This document shows positions 23,391 through 30,649 of a DNA stretch of 37,274 nucleotides, piece after piece. The translations under genes were made by a program, and so were the position numbers. A model generated the notes under the pieces. The model was not told the DNA's origin and ran no database searches. It saw only the letters and a list, made by a program, of their open reading frames with translations. Each line of letters starts with the position of its first letter. Within the stretch, counting starts at the first letter, position 1. This stretch comes from a virus, in IMG/VR virus record IMGVR_UViG_3300036772_000561, positions 1 through 37,274 of that record. One strand, written 5' to 3'.

Positions 23391-23731
23391 TGCGCCCCCT
23401 GCTTGCGAGAGGCCTGACTCAGCAGAACAAGCATTGCCGGTTCGCCAGTTGAGAAGAACGCCTGAAGCATGCCGCTGAAATGGGTATAGGTTACCCAGCC
23501 AGTTTGTTTGAAGCTCTTCAGCTCACTGATTGCATGCAGGACTTTGTTTCTATCCGCAAAAATGATTGCCGGACCATGGTGATATTTGTGATCAATCGTT
23601 GCCGTACTGAGTGCTGATTTGAGCGCGCAATACGCAAGGCCGAAGCTGTCCGCACGCAGCATGATCGCTTCATGTGCCTCTTTCGCCAGAATCGCTTCAA
23701 GCTCAGCGTTTATCTCACCGCGTAATTTCAT
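23387..23731 (-). CDS. Small phage protein of unknown function
   Basis: A 114-residue protein, N-terminal half helical (MKLRGEINAELEAILAKEAH) and with FGLAYCALKSALSTATIDHKY, a central HHGPAIIFADRNKV and a C-terminal helix. It is coupled to both neighbours (ATGA overlaps) between replication P and the methyltransferase. No motif permits a functional call. Confidence 0.7.
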   Translation of the reverse strand: MKLRGEINAELEAILAKEAHEAIMLRADSFGLAYCALKSALSTATIDHKYHHGPAIIFADRNKVLHAISELKSFKQTGWVTYTHFSGMLQAFFSTGEPAMLVLLSQASRKQGAQ

Positions 23732-24417
23732 AACCAGCCCTCCCGTTTTTTCCGGAGATACTCGTCATACATGATCTGCGCGGGTGTCGGGCCTGCTGGC
23801 GCTTTTGGCGCGGTCAGCATCACAACCGGCGCGGGGATCTGCTCACCTTTTGCCAGGCGCCTTGCCCAGAGTGTCAGTTGGTGCTGAACAGATTTACGCA
23901 CCTCACCTTCGGTGTAATTGTTTTGCAGCATCAGGCGGCGAACGTCGGTCACAATCCAGTACATGATCGACACTGACCACGGGTAAGCCGCTGGTGTGCT
24001 GTAGTCTCCTCGGCGCGCGCAATACTGGTTGAACTCAGTCATCACTTCATCGACGGTCGGCAGGCCAGCGGCCTGAGCAGCGCCAGATTTACACCAGCCG
24101 ATGAATTTGCCGCAGCTCGGCCAGAAGTCTGTTTCCTGCTGGCGGGCCATACGCATACCGGCTTTAACCTGTTCCAGCGTGGTCACGCCGCTTTCAGCAA
24201 ATGCCATGATCCACTGGCGTTTCGCCGCAGCGATATCTGCCGGGGTGCTCAGCGCCGTCTGGCGGGCAGCAGGGAAAATCTGCATCAGGTTAGTGAACAA
24301 CACATCGACCAACTTCTCAGCGTCAGCGTTCACGACACGTTGCGGTTGCTCTTCTGGCATCAACTGAGCCAGCGCGGCGCCGTCGCGGTTCTTAACTGCC
24401 ATCATCATTTTGTTCAC
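23728..24417 (-). CDS. Replication protein P-like (helicase loader)
   Basis: A 229-residue protein with the lambda-P family pattern: VDVLFTNLMQIFPAARQTA, KRQWIMAFAESGVTTLEQVKAGMRMAR and FWPSCGKFIGWC, then a C-terminal MYDEYLRKKREGWL. It should bind host DnaB and load it at the O-bound origin. GTG 24417 overlaps the O stop as GTGA and is preferred; an upstream ATG (24432) would add five residues. Confidence 0.88.
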   Translation of the reverse strand: MNKMMMAVKNRDGAALAQLMPEEQPQRVVNADAEKLVDVLFTNLMQIFPAARQTALSTPADIAAAKRQWIMAFAESGVTTLEQVKAGMRMARQQETDFWPSCGKFIGWCKSGAAQAAGLPTVDEVMTEFNQYCARRGDYSTPAAYPWSVSIMYWIVTDVRRLMLQNNYTEGEVRKSVQHQLTLWARRLAKGEQIPAPVVMLTAPKAPAGPTPAQIMYDEYLRKKREGWL

Positions 24418-25340
24418 AGGGTGTTCTCCCATGCTTCAGCGCTGTTCCAGTGGCCGCCAGCCGAAGTTTCAGCCGGGACATTCACGCTCAGTTTGATTGT
24501 CAGATCGTCCCATTTTTCGCGGAGTTTTGACGGGCTCAGGATGTTCTTGCACCAAAATGTGTCGCGGTTAGCGCGGACAAACAGCTCACAGATTTGCTTG
24601 TGTGTGCGGCCGTCGGCAGTACACATCAGGCGGACTTCATTTGCCCACAGGGTCATGTCCGGTTCTTTCGGTCGGGCAATCTCTCCGTCGCATTCAGCAG
24701 CTCGTTCGTACATGCGGATTATTTTTCCCCAGATGTATTCAGCGGCAGTCAGGTCGTCGGCACTTCCCCACTTACGTTTTTTGGCATTGAACACCACCGC
24801 TTCAGGGTGAAGAGCAAGAAAACTTTCATCACTGCTGTCGTCTGGCTGCGAAGCGGCCGGACTAAGGGTTTTATTACCTTGTGGATCAGGTGTTGTAGTT
24901 ACTTGTGGATCGGCTTCAAAATTTGAAGGGTTAACTGCACCGGCGGCTTTGTTATTTGAACCCTCAGAATTTGAGGCTTCAATTTTTGATACCTCAGAAT
25001 TTGATGCTTCAAAATTTGAGGGGGTATATTCCGCATTTGCTTCAGCAGCTGCCTTGATCAGCTTTGCTACGTTGAGGCGGTAAATGTGGCTGGTATTGCG
25101 GCCTTTGGCTTTGCGCTCCTGAATTTTCAGCCAGCCACCAGCGGCGAGAACTTTCAGCGCACTGCGCACGGTGTTTGGGCTTTTTGCACCAACCTGTCGG
25201 GCTATACGCGGGACGGAAGGCCAACTGATCCCGTCGTCGTTGCTGTAATCAGCAAGTCTGGACATGATCGCCACCTGGGAAATGGATAAGCCTGCAGGCG
25301 CGCATGCATCCCAAACCAGCCCCTGAAGTTTATTGCTCAT
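24414..25340 (-). CDS. Replication initiator O-like protein
   Basis: A 308-residue initiator. Residues 1-95 form a winged-helix DNA-binding domain (SISQVAIMSRLADYSNDDG, PSVPRIARQVGAKSPNTVRSALKVL). Residues 105-135 are a Ser/Asn/Glu-rich linker made of five-residue repeats, encoded by the origin iterons. Residues 190-300 are helical and should contact P (WANEVRLMCTADGRTHKQI). Its ATG overlaps the end of the DUF4222 gene. Gene-internal iterons are as in lambda O. Confidence 0.87.
   Translation of the reverse strand: MSNKLQGLVWDACAPAGLSISQVAIMSRLADYSNDDGISWPSVPRIARQVGAKSPNTVRSALKVLAAGGWLKIQERKAKGRNTSHIYRLNVAKLIKAAAEANAEYTPSNFEASNSEVSKIEASNSEGSNNKAAGAVNPSNFEADPQVTTTPDPQGNKTLSPAASQPDDSSDESFLALHPEAVVFNAKKRKWGSADDLTAAEYIWGKIIRMYERAAECDGEIARPKEPDMTLWANEVRLMCTADGRTHKQICELFVRANRDTFWCKNILSPSKLREKWDDLTIKLSVNVPAETSAGGHWNSAEAWENTL
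24914..25021. repeat. Replication origin iterons inside the O gene
   Basis: Four head-to-tail 15-base units run from 24962 to 25021 (24962, 24977, 24992, 25007), close to CYTCARAATTTGAKG and nearly palindromic. A fifth unit, CTTCAAAATTTGAAG, is at 24914-24928, with a half-site near 24953. Lambda ori has four iterons at the same place in O. Binding by the O-like winged helix is inferred. Confidence 0.8.
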
Positions 25341-25518
25341 CGGTCATCACCCTCTCAAACCGTGACTTGAATAGCTCGACGGGCTGGGCGCACTCATGCG
25401 GGTAACCGGCGCGCATGAAGATGACGCGATCCCCTGCTCTGTCGAAGCCCACGACGTGTACCACAACGCCCCGCCAATCCTTGTAACGCCTGTCCAGCTT
25501 TTGGATTTCTTCAGACAT
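25330..25518 (-). CDS. DUF4222 family protein
   Basis: A 62-residue protein with QKLDRRYKDWRGVVVHVVGFD and VIFMRAGYPHECAQPVELF, the DUF4222 pattern common in Enterobacterales prophages, ending FKSRFERV. ATG 25518 follows AAGGTGA and is preferred over the longer frame start at 25593. The stop overlaps the start of O by eleven bases. The role is unknown; the fold should be a small beta barrel. Confidence 0.8.
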   Translation of the reverse strand: MSEEIQKLDRRYKDWRGVVVHVVGFDRAGDRVIFMRAGYPHECAQPVELFKSRFERVMTDEQ

Positions 25519-25697
25519 GCCGTCACCTTCTGGCTGCTCTGGCGGACGTAACCTACCCACCACGCCGCGAACTGGTAGTTGCACGGCATCCACTCACCAT
25601 CGATAATCACTTCATACGAGAAAGAGCCCGCGGCTCCGCCAGTCACTGATTTACAGCGCATTTGCGGAACGCCAGCTTTTACGAGTAAACTGTTCAT
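25347..25697 (-). CDS. Possible phage protein overlapping DUF4222
   Basis: A 116-codon frame starting at ATG 25697 behind a GTGTGGAG ribosome site like those of other genes in this phage. The first 60 residues look like a protein (SYEVIIDGEWMPCNYQFAAWW). From about residue 60 it overlaps the DUF4222 gene in another frame and becomes Ser-rich and unconvincing. It may be a real short gene with a changed 3' end (frameshift) or a dual-coding region. No family is recognised. Confidence 0.45.
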   Translation of the reverse strand: MNSLLVKAGVPQMRCKSVTGGAAGSFSYEVIIDGEWMPCNYQFAAWWVGYVRQSSQKVTACLKKSKSWTGVTRIGGALWYTSWASTEQGIASSSCAPVTRMSAPSPSSYSSHGLRG

Positions 25698-25704
25698 GCG
25701 TTAA

Positions 25705-26226
25705 TTACTCCACACACGTTTTTAATGCGCCCGACGCCTCAAGCTGCACACTTGGGGCGTCAACCTTTCCGGCTTTCCGCTTTTTTCCAAACAGCGCCAG
25801 CACAGCCCGAACTTCTGCATCACGCGCGGCTAAATGACGGCGGTGATACTTCATGATTTGCTCAGCTTCTGTTTCATCAATCACGCCATCTTCAAGCGAT
25901 GACTGAATAATCATGTCTACGTGTCCACGATGCGCAGCAGTGCGCATGCTCTTACTGAACAGCTCAACCTGATCCAATTCTTCCAGTTGTGGTACGTCCA
26001 CGAACAGCCCGCCGCGGCGCTGGGCGAAGTATTCCGCCAGGCAGCTGGTACCGCTGATGTCTTCCATCGCTTCCAGCTCAACAATCTCGAAGAACCGGCA
26101 GCCGTTTTTTTCATACAGGTTGTTGTTGAACTGCGTTTCCGACATGCCCAGAGCGCCAGCCATTGCGGAACGTCCGCCGGGGTATGCTTTGCACATCGCT
26201 TTAACTACTGATTTCAGGTCTACCAT
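25705..26226 (-). CDS. YmfL/CII-like phage regulator
   Basis: A 173-residue protein opening VVKAMCKAYPGGRSAMAGALGMSETQFNNNLYEKNGCRFF, which has the pattern of YmfL of the e14 prophage and CP76-type regulatory proteins. It sits directly after cro, the cII position, and has a Glu/Arg-rich helical C-terminal half (AEQIMKYHRRHLAARDAEV). It should bind DNA and adjust the lysis-lysogeny choice or replication gene expression. Confidence 0.8.
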   Translation of the reverse strand: MVDLKSVVKAMCKAYPGGRSAMAGALGMSETQFNNNLYEKNGCRFFEIVELEAMEDISGTSCLAEYFAQRRGGLFVDVPQLEELDQVELFSKSMRTAAHRGHVDMIIQSSLEDGVIDETEAEQIMKYHRRHLAARDAEVRAVLALFGKKRKAGKVDAPSVQLEASGALKTCVE

Positions 26227-26245
26227 TTCTCATTTCCTTCGGTAG

Positions 26246-26449
26246 TTATGACTGTGCGCCAGCGGTGTTAGTCTTTTCGTACATTGAAGGGACGTATTTA
26301 ATTTTCCCCTTCGTAATTCTTTCAACTTTCATCGCCTGCTTTTCCGGGATGATTTTTCCCCACTGACAAACGGCACTATGAGAAATATCCAATGCGCTTG
26401 CCGCCTTTGAAGTACCGCCGAAATGCTTGAGAACATCACTTTTGTACAT
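26246..26449 (-). CDS. cro: Cro-like repressor
   Basis: A 67-residue HTH protein (MYKSDVLKHFGGTSKAASAL, DISHSAVCQWGKIIPEKQAM), typical of Cro/YdaS-like proteins. ATG 26449 follows a GGAGGTAG ribosome site; the upstream extension would cover the promoter and is rejected. It is the first gene of the leftward early operon, divergent from cI. Confidence 0.88.
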   Translation of the reverse strand: MYKSDVLKHFGGTSKAASALDISHSAVCQWGKIIPEKQAMKVERITKGKIKYVPSMYEKTNTAGAQS

Positions 26450-26467
26450 GCTACCTCCGCCCTTAAA

Positions 26468-26531
26468 GTAAGTATGCTTACATCGTATATTCACAGACTA
26501 CTTACGTCAACTAAATGTAAGATAGCTAACA
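26468..26531. promoter_or_regulatory. PR promoter and OR operators between cro and cI
   Basis: Leftward PR: TTGACG (26510-26505), 17 bases, TACGAT (26487-26482). GTAAG and CTTAC half-sites occur in a 14-base palindrome at 26468-26481, at 26501-26505 with 26517-26521, and in the near-palindrome AATGTAAG-ATAG-CTAACATT at 26514-26533. The sites overlap PR and should be bound by CI and Cro. Confidence 0.75.
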
Positions 26532-26553
26532 TTGAAAATGACGGGAGGTTGTG

Positions 26554-27201
26554 ATGAATACCGTGGGAAGCCGGATAAAATTTAGACGGCGTCAGTTGAA
26601 AATGACTCAAAAGGATGTGGCTGAATATGTGGGCGTCTCTGCCTCGGCTGTGACCCAATGGGAAAACGACGCCACTGTGCCATCAAGCGATAGCCTGCTG
26701 AAATTAGCCAGCGTTCTCCAGTCCTCCCCGGACTGGTTGCTGAAGGGGCAAGGGGAGATAGACGACCCAAGCCGAATTAATGCTGGCCGCACGAAAAGCG
26801 TTCCTCTTATTTCTTGGGTTCAAGCCGGTGCCTGGACTGACGTGATAACTGAGAAGTTAACAGCCAGTAATACCGAATGGATAGAGACCACTGCTCGAGT
26901 ATCCGATAACTCGTTTGCTCTAAAAGTTAAAGGGGCATCCATGACATCTTCCGGCGCCTTGAGCATCCCTGAAGGTTCAATAGTTATCGTTGATCCAGAA
27001 GTTGGTTTCGTTGATGAGGCAAATGGCCGGATAGTTGTTGTGCAAGTTGACGGCAGCAGCCAGGCAACGATTAAAAAATTAGAAATTGATGGCCCAAATC
27101 AGTATCTGATGCCCCTTAATCCCGATTTCAAACCAATCTTGGTTGATAGCAGCTGTAAGCTTGTTGGGGTTGTTAAGCAGATAATCATCGACTTCCATTA
27201 A
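26554..27201 (+). CDS. cI: CI-type prophage repressor with S24 peptidase domain
   Basis: A 215-residue repressor. Residues 1-65 form an HTH (RIKFRRRQLKMTQKDVAEYV, SASAVTQWENDATVPSSDSL). The C-terminal half is a LexA-like self-cleaving domain: cleavage site Ala91-Gly92, nucleophile Ser129 in GASMTS, and Lys174 in ATIKK. RecA-stimulated cleavage after DNA damage should induce the prophage. ATG 26554 lies five bases behind GGGAGG; the GTG before it is less likely. Confidence 0.93.
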   Translation: MNTVGSRIKFRRRQLKMTQKDVAEYVGVSASAVTQWENDATVPSSDSLLKLASVLQSSPDWLLKGQGEIDDPSRINAGRTKSVPLISWVQAGAWTDVITEKLTASNTEWIETTARVSDNSFALKVKGASMTSSGALSIPEGSIVIVDPEVGFVDEANGRIVVVQVDGSSQATIKKLEIDGPNQYLMPLNPDFKPILVDSSCKLVGVVKQIIIDFH

Positions 27202-27217
27202 GCAAACCTATCTTCAG

Positions 27218-27242
27218 AAGCCCGCCGCGCGCGGGCTTTTTT
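27218..27242 (+). terminator. Terminator after cI
   Basis: GCCCGC / GCGGGC stem with CGCGC loop followed by TTTTTT, starting 17 bases after the cI stop. Confidence 0.85.
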
Positions 27243-27255
27243 GTGTCTAAAATTT

Positions 27256-27310
27256 AAATGTAAGTTAACTTAACTTTTTTATTGACTTGAAATGTAAGTT
27301 TGCTAATACT
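27256..27310 (+). promoter_or_regulatory. PL promoter with OL operators
   Basis: TTGACT (27282-27287), 16 bases, TAATAC (27304-27309), with TGC just before the -10. AATGTAAG half-sites at 27257-27264 and 27291-27298 equal the one in OR; the first has a reverse partner (GTTAACTTAAC region), the second GCTAA. CI binding should silence the rightward operon in the lysogen. Confidence 0.78.
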
Positions 27311-27325
27311 GAATAACACCAGCCA

Positions 27326-27475
27326 GCACAACGGGAAGAACACTGGGGGTTGAGGGACTCACTTACCATCAACTCGGTCTGACCACAGTTCCAGTGTTCT
27401 TCCCGTTGTGCAAAGCATCCTGGTGATGGTCGGGTTCCCTACCCGATTGCGGGTTCGACTCCCGCCGCACTATCA
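27326..27475 (+). ncRNA. PL leader RNA: 21-bp hairpin and tRNA-like fold
   Basis: A perfect 21-base inverted repeat joins 27326-27346 with 27391-27411 around a 44-base loop. Downstream, 27406-27472 fits a tRNA-like fold: D-type stem CATC/GATG (27416-27428), anticodon-type stem TCGGG/CCCGA with loop TTCCCTA (27430-27446), T-type stem GCGGG/CCCGC with loop TTCGACT (27449-27465), and a short acceptor pairing GTGC (27408-27411) with GCAC (27467-27470). There is no CCA end, the D loop is five bases and the variable loop two, so it is not a normal tRNA. The two folds share 27406-27411 and exclude each other. Confidence 0.6.
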
Positions 27476-27602
27476 GATCGACGTGGAAAATCGATGTTTG
27501 CTGTGTGTAGTTGCTTCGGCGGTGGCATGACTCTTCAACCATCCAACATCAGGGGGAGTGAAGATAATGTTCTGATCATGACCACCGCCAATTTTTTCGC
27601 AG

Positions 27603-27669
27603 ACATAGACAAGGGTTCGCTGGCCCCACCCAGCACGCCCTGTGCATCTCCGGCCACCCTTGTCTATGT
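27603..27669 (+). ncRNA. Second leader hairpin before the YfdP-like gene
   Basis: ACATAGACAAGGGT at 27603-27616 pairs perfectly with 27656-27669. A further TGGCC/GGCCA pairing and an inner GCAC/GTGC hairpin (27633-27645) can stack inside. It ends 48 bases before the first gene start of the PL operon. A 61-codon frame across it (27494-27679) does not look like protein. It may be an attenuator, antitermination site or processing signal. Confidence 0.6.
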
Positions 27670-27717
27670 GTGTGAGTAATTCCCCGCGGTGTGCGCCGCG
27701 ATAACGAGGGCATGTTA

Positions 27718-28089
27718 ATGGCTGAAAATCGTATGACCAACGTCCCGGAGTTTCTCTCCGAACTGGACGCCGGTATTTTCGAAAACAAAATCGCCGCCGC
27801 GCTGAATACCGCTGCTTTGGGTGTTCTGAATAACGGCGGTAAAGGCAAAGTAACCATCGAGATTGATGTTTCCCGGATCAGTAATTCGATGGAAGAAAAA
27901 CGCGTGATGCTGGCTCACAAACTGAAGTTCTCAGCACCTACGCCGCGCGGGAAATCGTCAGAAGAAGACACCACCGAAACCCCAATGTACGTGGGTAAAG
28001 GCGGCAAGCTGACCATCATGCAGGAAGACCAAGGCCAGCTGTTCACCATCGCCGGCGATCCTGACGGCAAACTCCGCGACGCACGATAA
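27718..28089 (+). CDS. YfdP-like phage protein
   Basis: A 123-residue protein, first gene of the PL operon. N-terminal MTNVPEFLSELDAGIFENKI and a helix with AALNTAALGVLNNGGKGKV, then a beta part (MYVGKGGKLTIMQED). It resembles in size and position YfdP of the CPS-53 prophage, which precedes yfdQ. ATG 27718 lies eight bases after GAGGG; an ATG six bases earlier is too close to the site. Function unknown; pairing with the next gene is conserved in prophages by my recollection. Confidence 0.65.
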   Translation: MAENRMTNVPEFLSELDAGIFENKIAAALNTAALGVLNNGGKGKVTIEIDVSRISNSMEEKRVMLAHKLKFSAPTPRGKSSEEDTTETPMYVGKGGKLTIMQEDQGQLFTIAGDPDGKLRDAR

Positions 28090-28125
28090 GCATCGTTTAA
28101 CCTCTCCGAAAAAAAGGAAATTGTT

Positions 28126-28953
28126 ATGTCTCAAGTTTTAGACGCATCAGCAATAAAGGAAGTGCGGGATATGGCTTTCTCGACTCTTCTGGAAGAACGC
28201 CTCTCCTCCGCTGACTGTCCTGCTGTTGCTTTGCCGGAATCAGTCCGTATTCATTCACTGGAAAACCTGCAAGATCGCCGGTTCCGCTTCCGCGGCAAAA
28301 TGGAAACCGCCAGCATTCTTGACTTCTCCCGTTACTGCAAAGATTACGCTGGCGAAGGCGTTCGCAGTTTCATCAATGCCGACAACATGTCAGCGGTGAC
28401 CGTATTTAACCTCGGTACGCTGGATGCACCAGGGCACGCAGATAACACAGCAGTTCTGAAACTGAAACGCACCGCGCCATTCCAGGCACTGCTGAACATC
28501 AACGGCGATAAAAACTCACAGAAAGATTTGGCCGAATGGCTGGAAGACTGGTCTGAATTCCTGATGGCTTTCACCGCTGATGGCGAAGTGCTGGACATCA
28601 AGAAAGCGATCGGCGGCGTCCGTAAAATTACCATCGAAGCATCCAGTTCTGCGGATCATGAAGACAGTGATTTCGGTGCAAAACGTTCAGTGATGGAAAG
28701 CGTGGAGGCCAAAAGCAAAGAAGCTATGCCTGCGGCTTTCGAATTTAAATGCGTGCCATATGAAGGCCTGGGCGAACGCCGATTCCGTCTGCGCTACAGT
28801 GTGCTGACCGGTGGCAATGCTCCGGTGCTGGTTCTGCGGATCGTGCAGTTGGAAACAGCTGAAGAACTGATGGCCACCGAGTTCCGCGAACTACTGGAAG
28901 CCAACTTCACCGACGTTGAAGTCGAAACATTCATCGGTGAGTTCAAAGCCTGA
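28126..28953 (+). CDS. DUF2303 family protein (YfdQ-like)
   Basis: A 275-residue protein with [40 protein letters not shown] and [20 protein letters not shown], the DUF2303 pattern of YfdQ (274 residues) in CPS-53. AAAGGAAATTGTT precedes the start. The family is found mainly in phages beside DNA-metabolism genes; no activity is established. Length is normal and no damage is seen. Confidence 0.85.
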   Translation: MSQVLDASAIKEVRDMAFSTLLEERLSSADCPAVALPESVRIHSLENLQDRRFRFRGKMETASILDFSRYCKDYAGEGVRSFINADNMSAVTVFNLGTLDAPGHADNTAVLKLKRTAPFQALLNINGDKNSQKDLAEWLEDWSEFLMAFTADGEVLDIKKAIGGVRKITIEASSSADHEDSDFGAKRSVMESVEAKSKEAMPAAFEFKCVPYEGLGERRFRLRYSVLTGGNAPVLVLRIVQLETAEELMATEFRELLEANFTDVEVETFIGEFKA

Positions 28954-28964
28954 TAGCGCGGCCT

Positions 28965-28992
28965 TAAATGCCCTGTCCCACTGGGGCATTTA
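28965..28992 (+). promoter_or_regulatory. Intergenic hairpin between YfdQ- and YfdR-like genes
   Basis: TAAATGCCC pairs with GGGCATTTA around an 10-base loop, eleven bases after the DUF2303 stop. No T-run follows, so it is more likely an mRNA stability or processing element than a terminator. Confidence 0.5.
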
Positions 28993-29096
28993 GTGAATCG
29001 TTATTACTGAAAATTAATTGCCACAACCGGCAAGGGCTTCGATCAACCCAAAAACAGTGTGCAGCATATTTCTCTCTTAATGTGTGGAGTAATTTT

Positions 29097-29615
29097 ATGA
29101 CCTGGTTAACCACCTTTTCCGGCCAGCATCTGGATTTCTCAAATCCGAATCTGCTCGCCTTCAATATCGCCGACATCGCGCAGGGCCTGTCCCACGAATG
29201 CCGCTTTGCCGGGCAGATTTCCGACTTCTACAGCGTGGCTCAGCACTCTGTTCTGTGCAGCATGATTGTACCGCCGCAATACCAGCGCGAGGCCCTGTTG
29301 CATGACGCCACTGAAGCGTACATGAAAGACATCCCCGCCCCGCTGAAACGCATTTTGCCGGACTATTCCCGCATCGAGCGCCAGCTTGATGGCCTGATCC
29401 GCGAAAAGTACGAGTTACCGGGAGAGATGAGCGCAATCGTAAAAACAGCTGACCTGATCATGCTGGCGACCGAACGCCGGGATCTGGAAGTTGATGCAGA
29501 TAACTTCTGGCCGATTCTCGACGGTATAGCGCCAACCGACATTCTGATCACACCTCTCAACCCAGTACAGGCCAGAGCTTTGTTTATGCGCCGCTGGGAA
29601 GAGCTGATGTTCTGA
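29097..29615 (+). CDS. HD-domain phosphohydrolase (YfdR-like)
   Basis: A 172-residue HD-fold enzyme. It starts MTWLTTFSGQHLDF, then AFNIADIAQGLSHECRFAGQ, the metal site His-Asp in ALLHDATEAYMKDIP and a later KTADLIMLATERRDL helix that adds an Asp ligand. YfdR-like proteins hydrolyse nucleoside monophosphates, which would adjust nucleotide pools during infection. ATG 29097 follows GTGTGGAG; the upstream in-frame extension crosses a hairpin and is rejected. Confidence 0.85.
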   Translation: MTWLTTFSGQHLDFSNPNLLAFNIADIAQGLSHECRFAGQISDFYSVAQHSVLCSMIVPPQYQREALLHDATEAYMKDIPAPLKRILPDYSRIERQLDGLIREKYELPGEMSAIVKTADLIMLATERRDLEVDADNFWPILDGIAPTDILITPLNPVQARALFMRRWEELMF

Positions 29616-29627
29616 ACTGGGGGATAT

Positions 29628-29993
29628 ATGGGAAAGGTAACTTTAGTTGTTGAATTCGAAGACGGGAAAGAACCAGTAGTTGGAGCAGGCACCGGAATTC
29701 TTGGCGGCCAGCTGGTAGCCGTTGCATGGCGTGACCTGCTTAACGATGTAGCTGTATCCGTTGATGTGGAGCTGCCATCAGCGAATGACGAGGTACTTCT
29801 TTTTGATGCCAATGGCGAAGGCTGGGTGATCGGCTGGCGTTCTATGTGGATGGCTATGGGGCAGAAAGAAACCGGTGAATGGCAGTGGTCATTCCAGCTT
29901 GAAGCCCTGAGCAATGAAGATGTCCAAATTACTCACTGGGCATCAATCCCGGATGAACCAGCACCAGCTGACGAGGGCAACGCTCATGGCTGA
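29628..29993 (+). CDS. DUF551-like phage protein
   Basis: A 121-residue protein. The first 80 residues are beta-rich (VTLVVEFEDGKEPVVGAGTG, VSVDVELPSANDEVLLFDAN). The end WQWSFQLEALSNEDVQITHW-ASIPDEP is like the C-terminal DUF551 motif in many short phage proteins. It overlaps the next gene by eight bases. No function is known. Confidence 0.65.
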   Translation: MGKVTLVVEFEDGKEPVVGAGTGILGGQLVAVAWRDLLNDVAVSVDVELPSANDEVLLFDANGEGWVIGWRSMWMAMGQKETGEWQWSFQLEALSNEDVQITHWASIPDEPAPADEGNAHG

Positions 29994-30624
29994 TCGTTTC
30001 TATATGGCCTGCCTTCGCGACACAGTTGGCAGCAACATGTCGTTTCACTGCCAAAATGGGCGGGGATATGCTTCTGATATCAGCAAGGCTCGTGTTTACT
30101 CACTGGAAGAGGCTCAAAAGGCTTGGGAATTTGGCCGGGATATTGATCTTCCGATTTCGGCAGATAGCGTGGACTCCCTCGCCGTCTTCCACGTCGATCA
30201 CCAGCATATACCAGGCGTCAACACCTTTGATGACACTAACGAAAATTGCGTAGCTTTCGTTAAAGGTTCCTGGGATGGAAACGATGTTTACTGGCTTAGT
30301 GCGTGCGATGCGCCCACCACCGATTTTTCCAAAGCAGCAGTAGTTCCACTACCTGCATTCCTGAGTCCCGATTTGGTCTGGTTGCCGTTCACCACAGCCG
30401 ATGCCGTAAAGCGCAGGACATTCAATATCAACCTGCTCGACCGCCGAACCATGATTCAAAGCGCGGGCCTGCGCCAGCCAGCCTGGTTAAAGCGCCAGAA
30501 ACGCCGCAGATCATCAGGTAAAACACGTTGGAATTGCCCTTGTTGCGGAAAAATCAGCTGGCAGGAAAATCCTTACGACTTCGACGGATGCCGGGACTGG
30601 AAATGTGAGGGACACAAATCATGA
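29986..30624 (+). CDS. Phage protein with C-terminal zinc-finger-like motif
   Basis: A 212-residue protein starting at ATG 29986 after GAGGG. The N-terminal part has DRFYMACLRDTVGSNMSFHC and SLEEAQKAWEFGRDIDLPIS. A basic patch (KRQKRRRSSGKTRW) precedes CPCCG and, 15 to 20 residues later, CRDWKCEGH, a possible zinc site near residues 184-210. The pattern could bind nucleic acid. No family name can be given with confidence. Confidence 0.65.
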   Translation: MADRFYMACLRDTVGSNMSFHCQNGRGYASDISKARVYSLEEAQKAWEFGRDIDLPISADSVDSLAVFHVDHQHIPGVNTFDDTNENCVAFVKGSWDGNDVYWLSACDAPTTDFSKAAVVPLPAFLSPDLVWLPFTTADAVKRRTFNINLLDRRTMIQSAGLRQPAWLKRQKRRRSSGKTRWNCPCCGKISWQENPYDFDGCRDWKCEGHKS

Positions 30625-30649
30625 CTGAGACAACCAACCGGGGTGGCTG

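Noticed and set aside
24914-25021. Iteron cluster as CRISPR or transposon ends
   Set aside because: Units are contiguous 15-mers in the O gene with no spacers, which is the lambda origin pattern.
27406-27475. Functional tRNA-Gly gene
   Set aside because: Acceptor stem has mismatches, there is no CCA, and D and variable loops are too short; kept only as a tRNA-like structure.
27494-27679. 61-codon plus-strand frame in the PL leader
   Set aside because: It runs through the second inverted repeat, has Cys/Gly/Pro-rich unlikely composition and no good ribosome site; RNA structure explains the region better.
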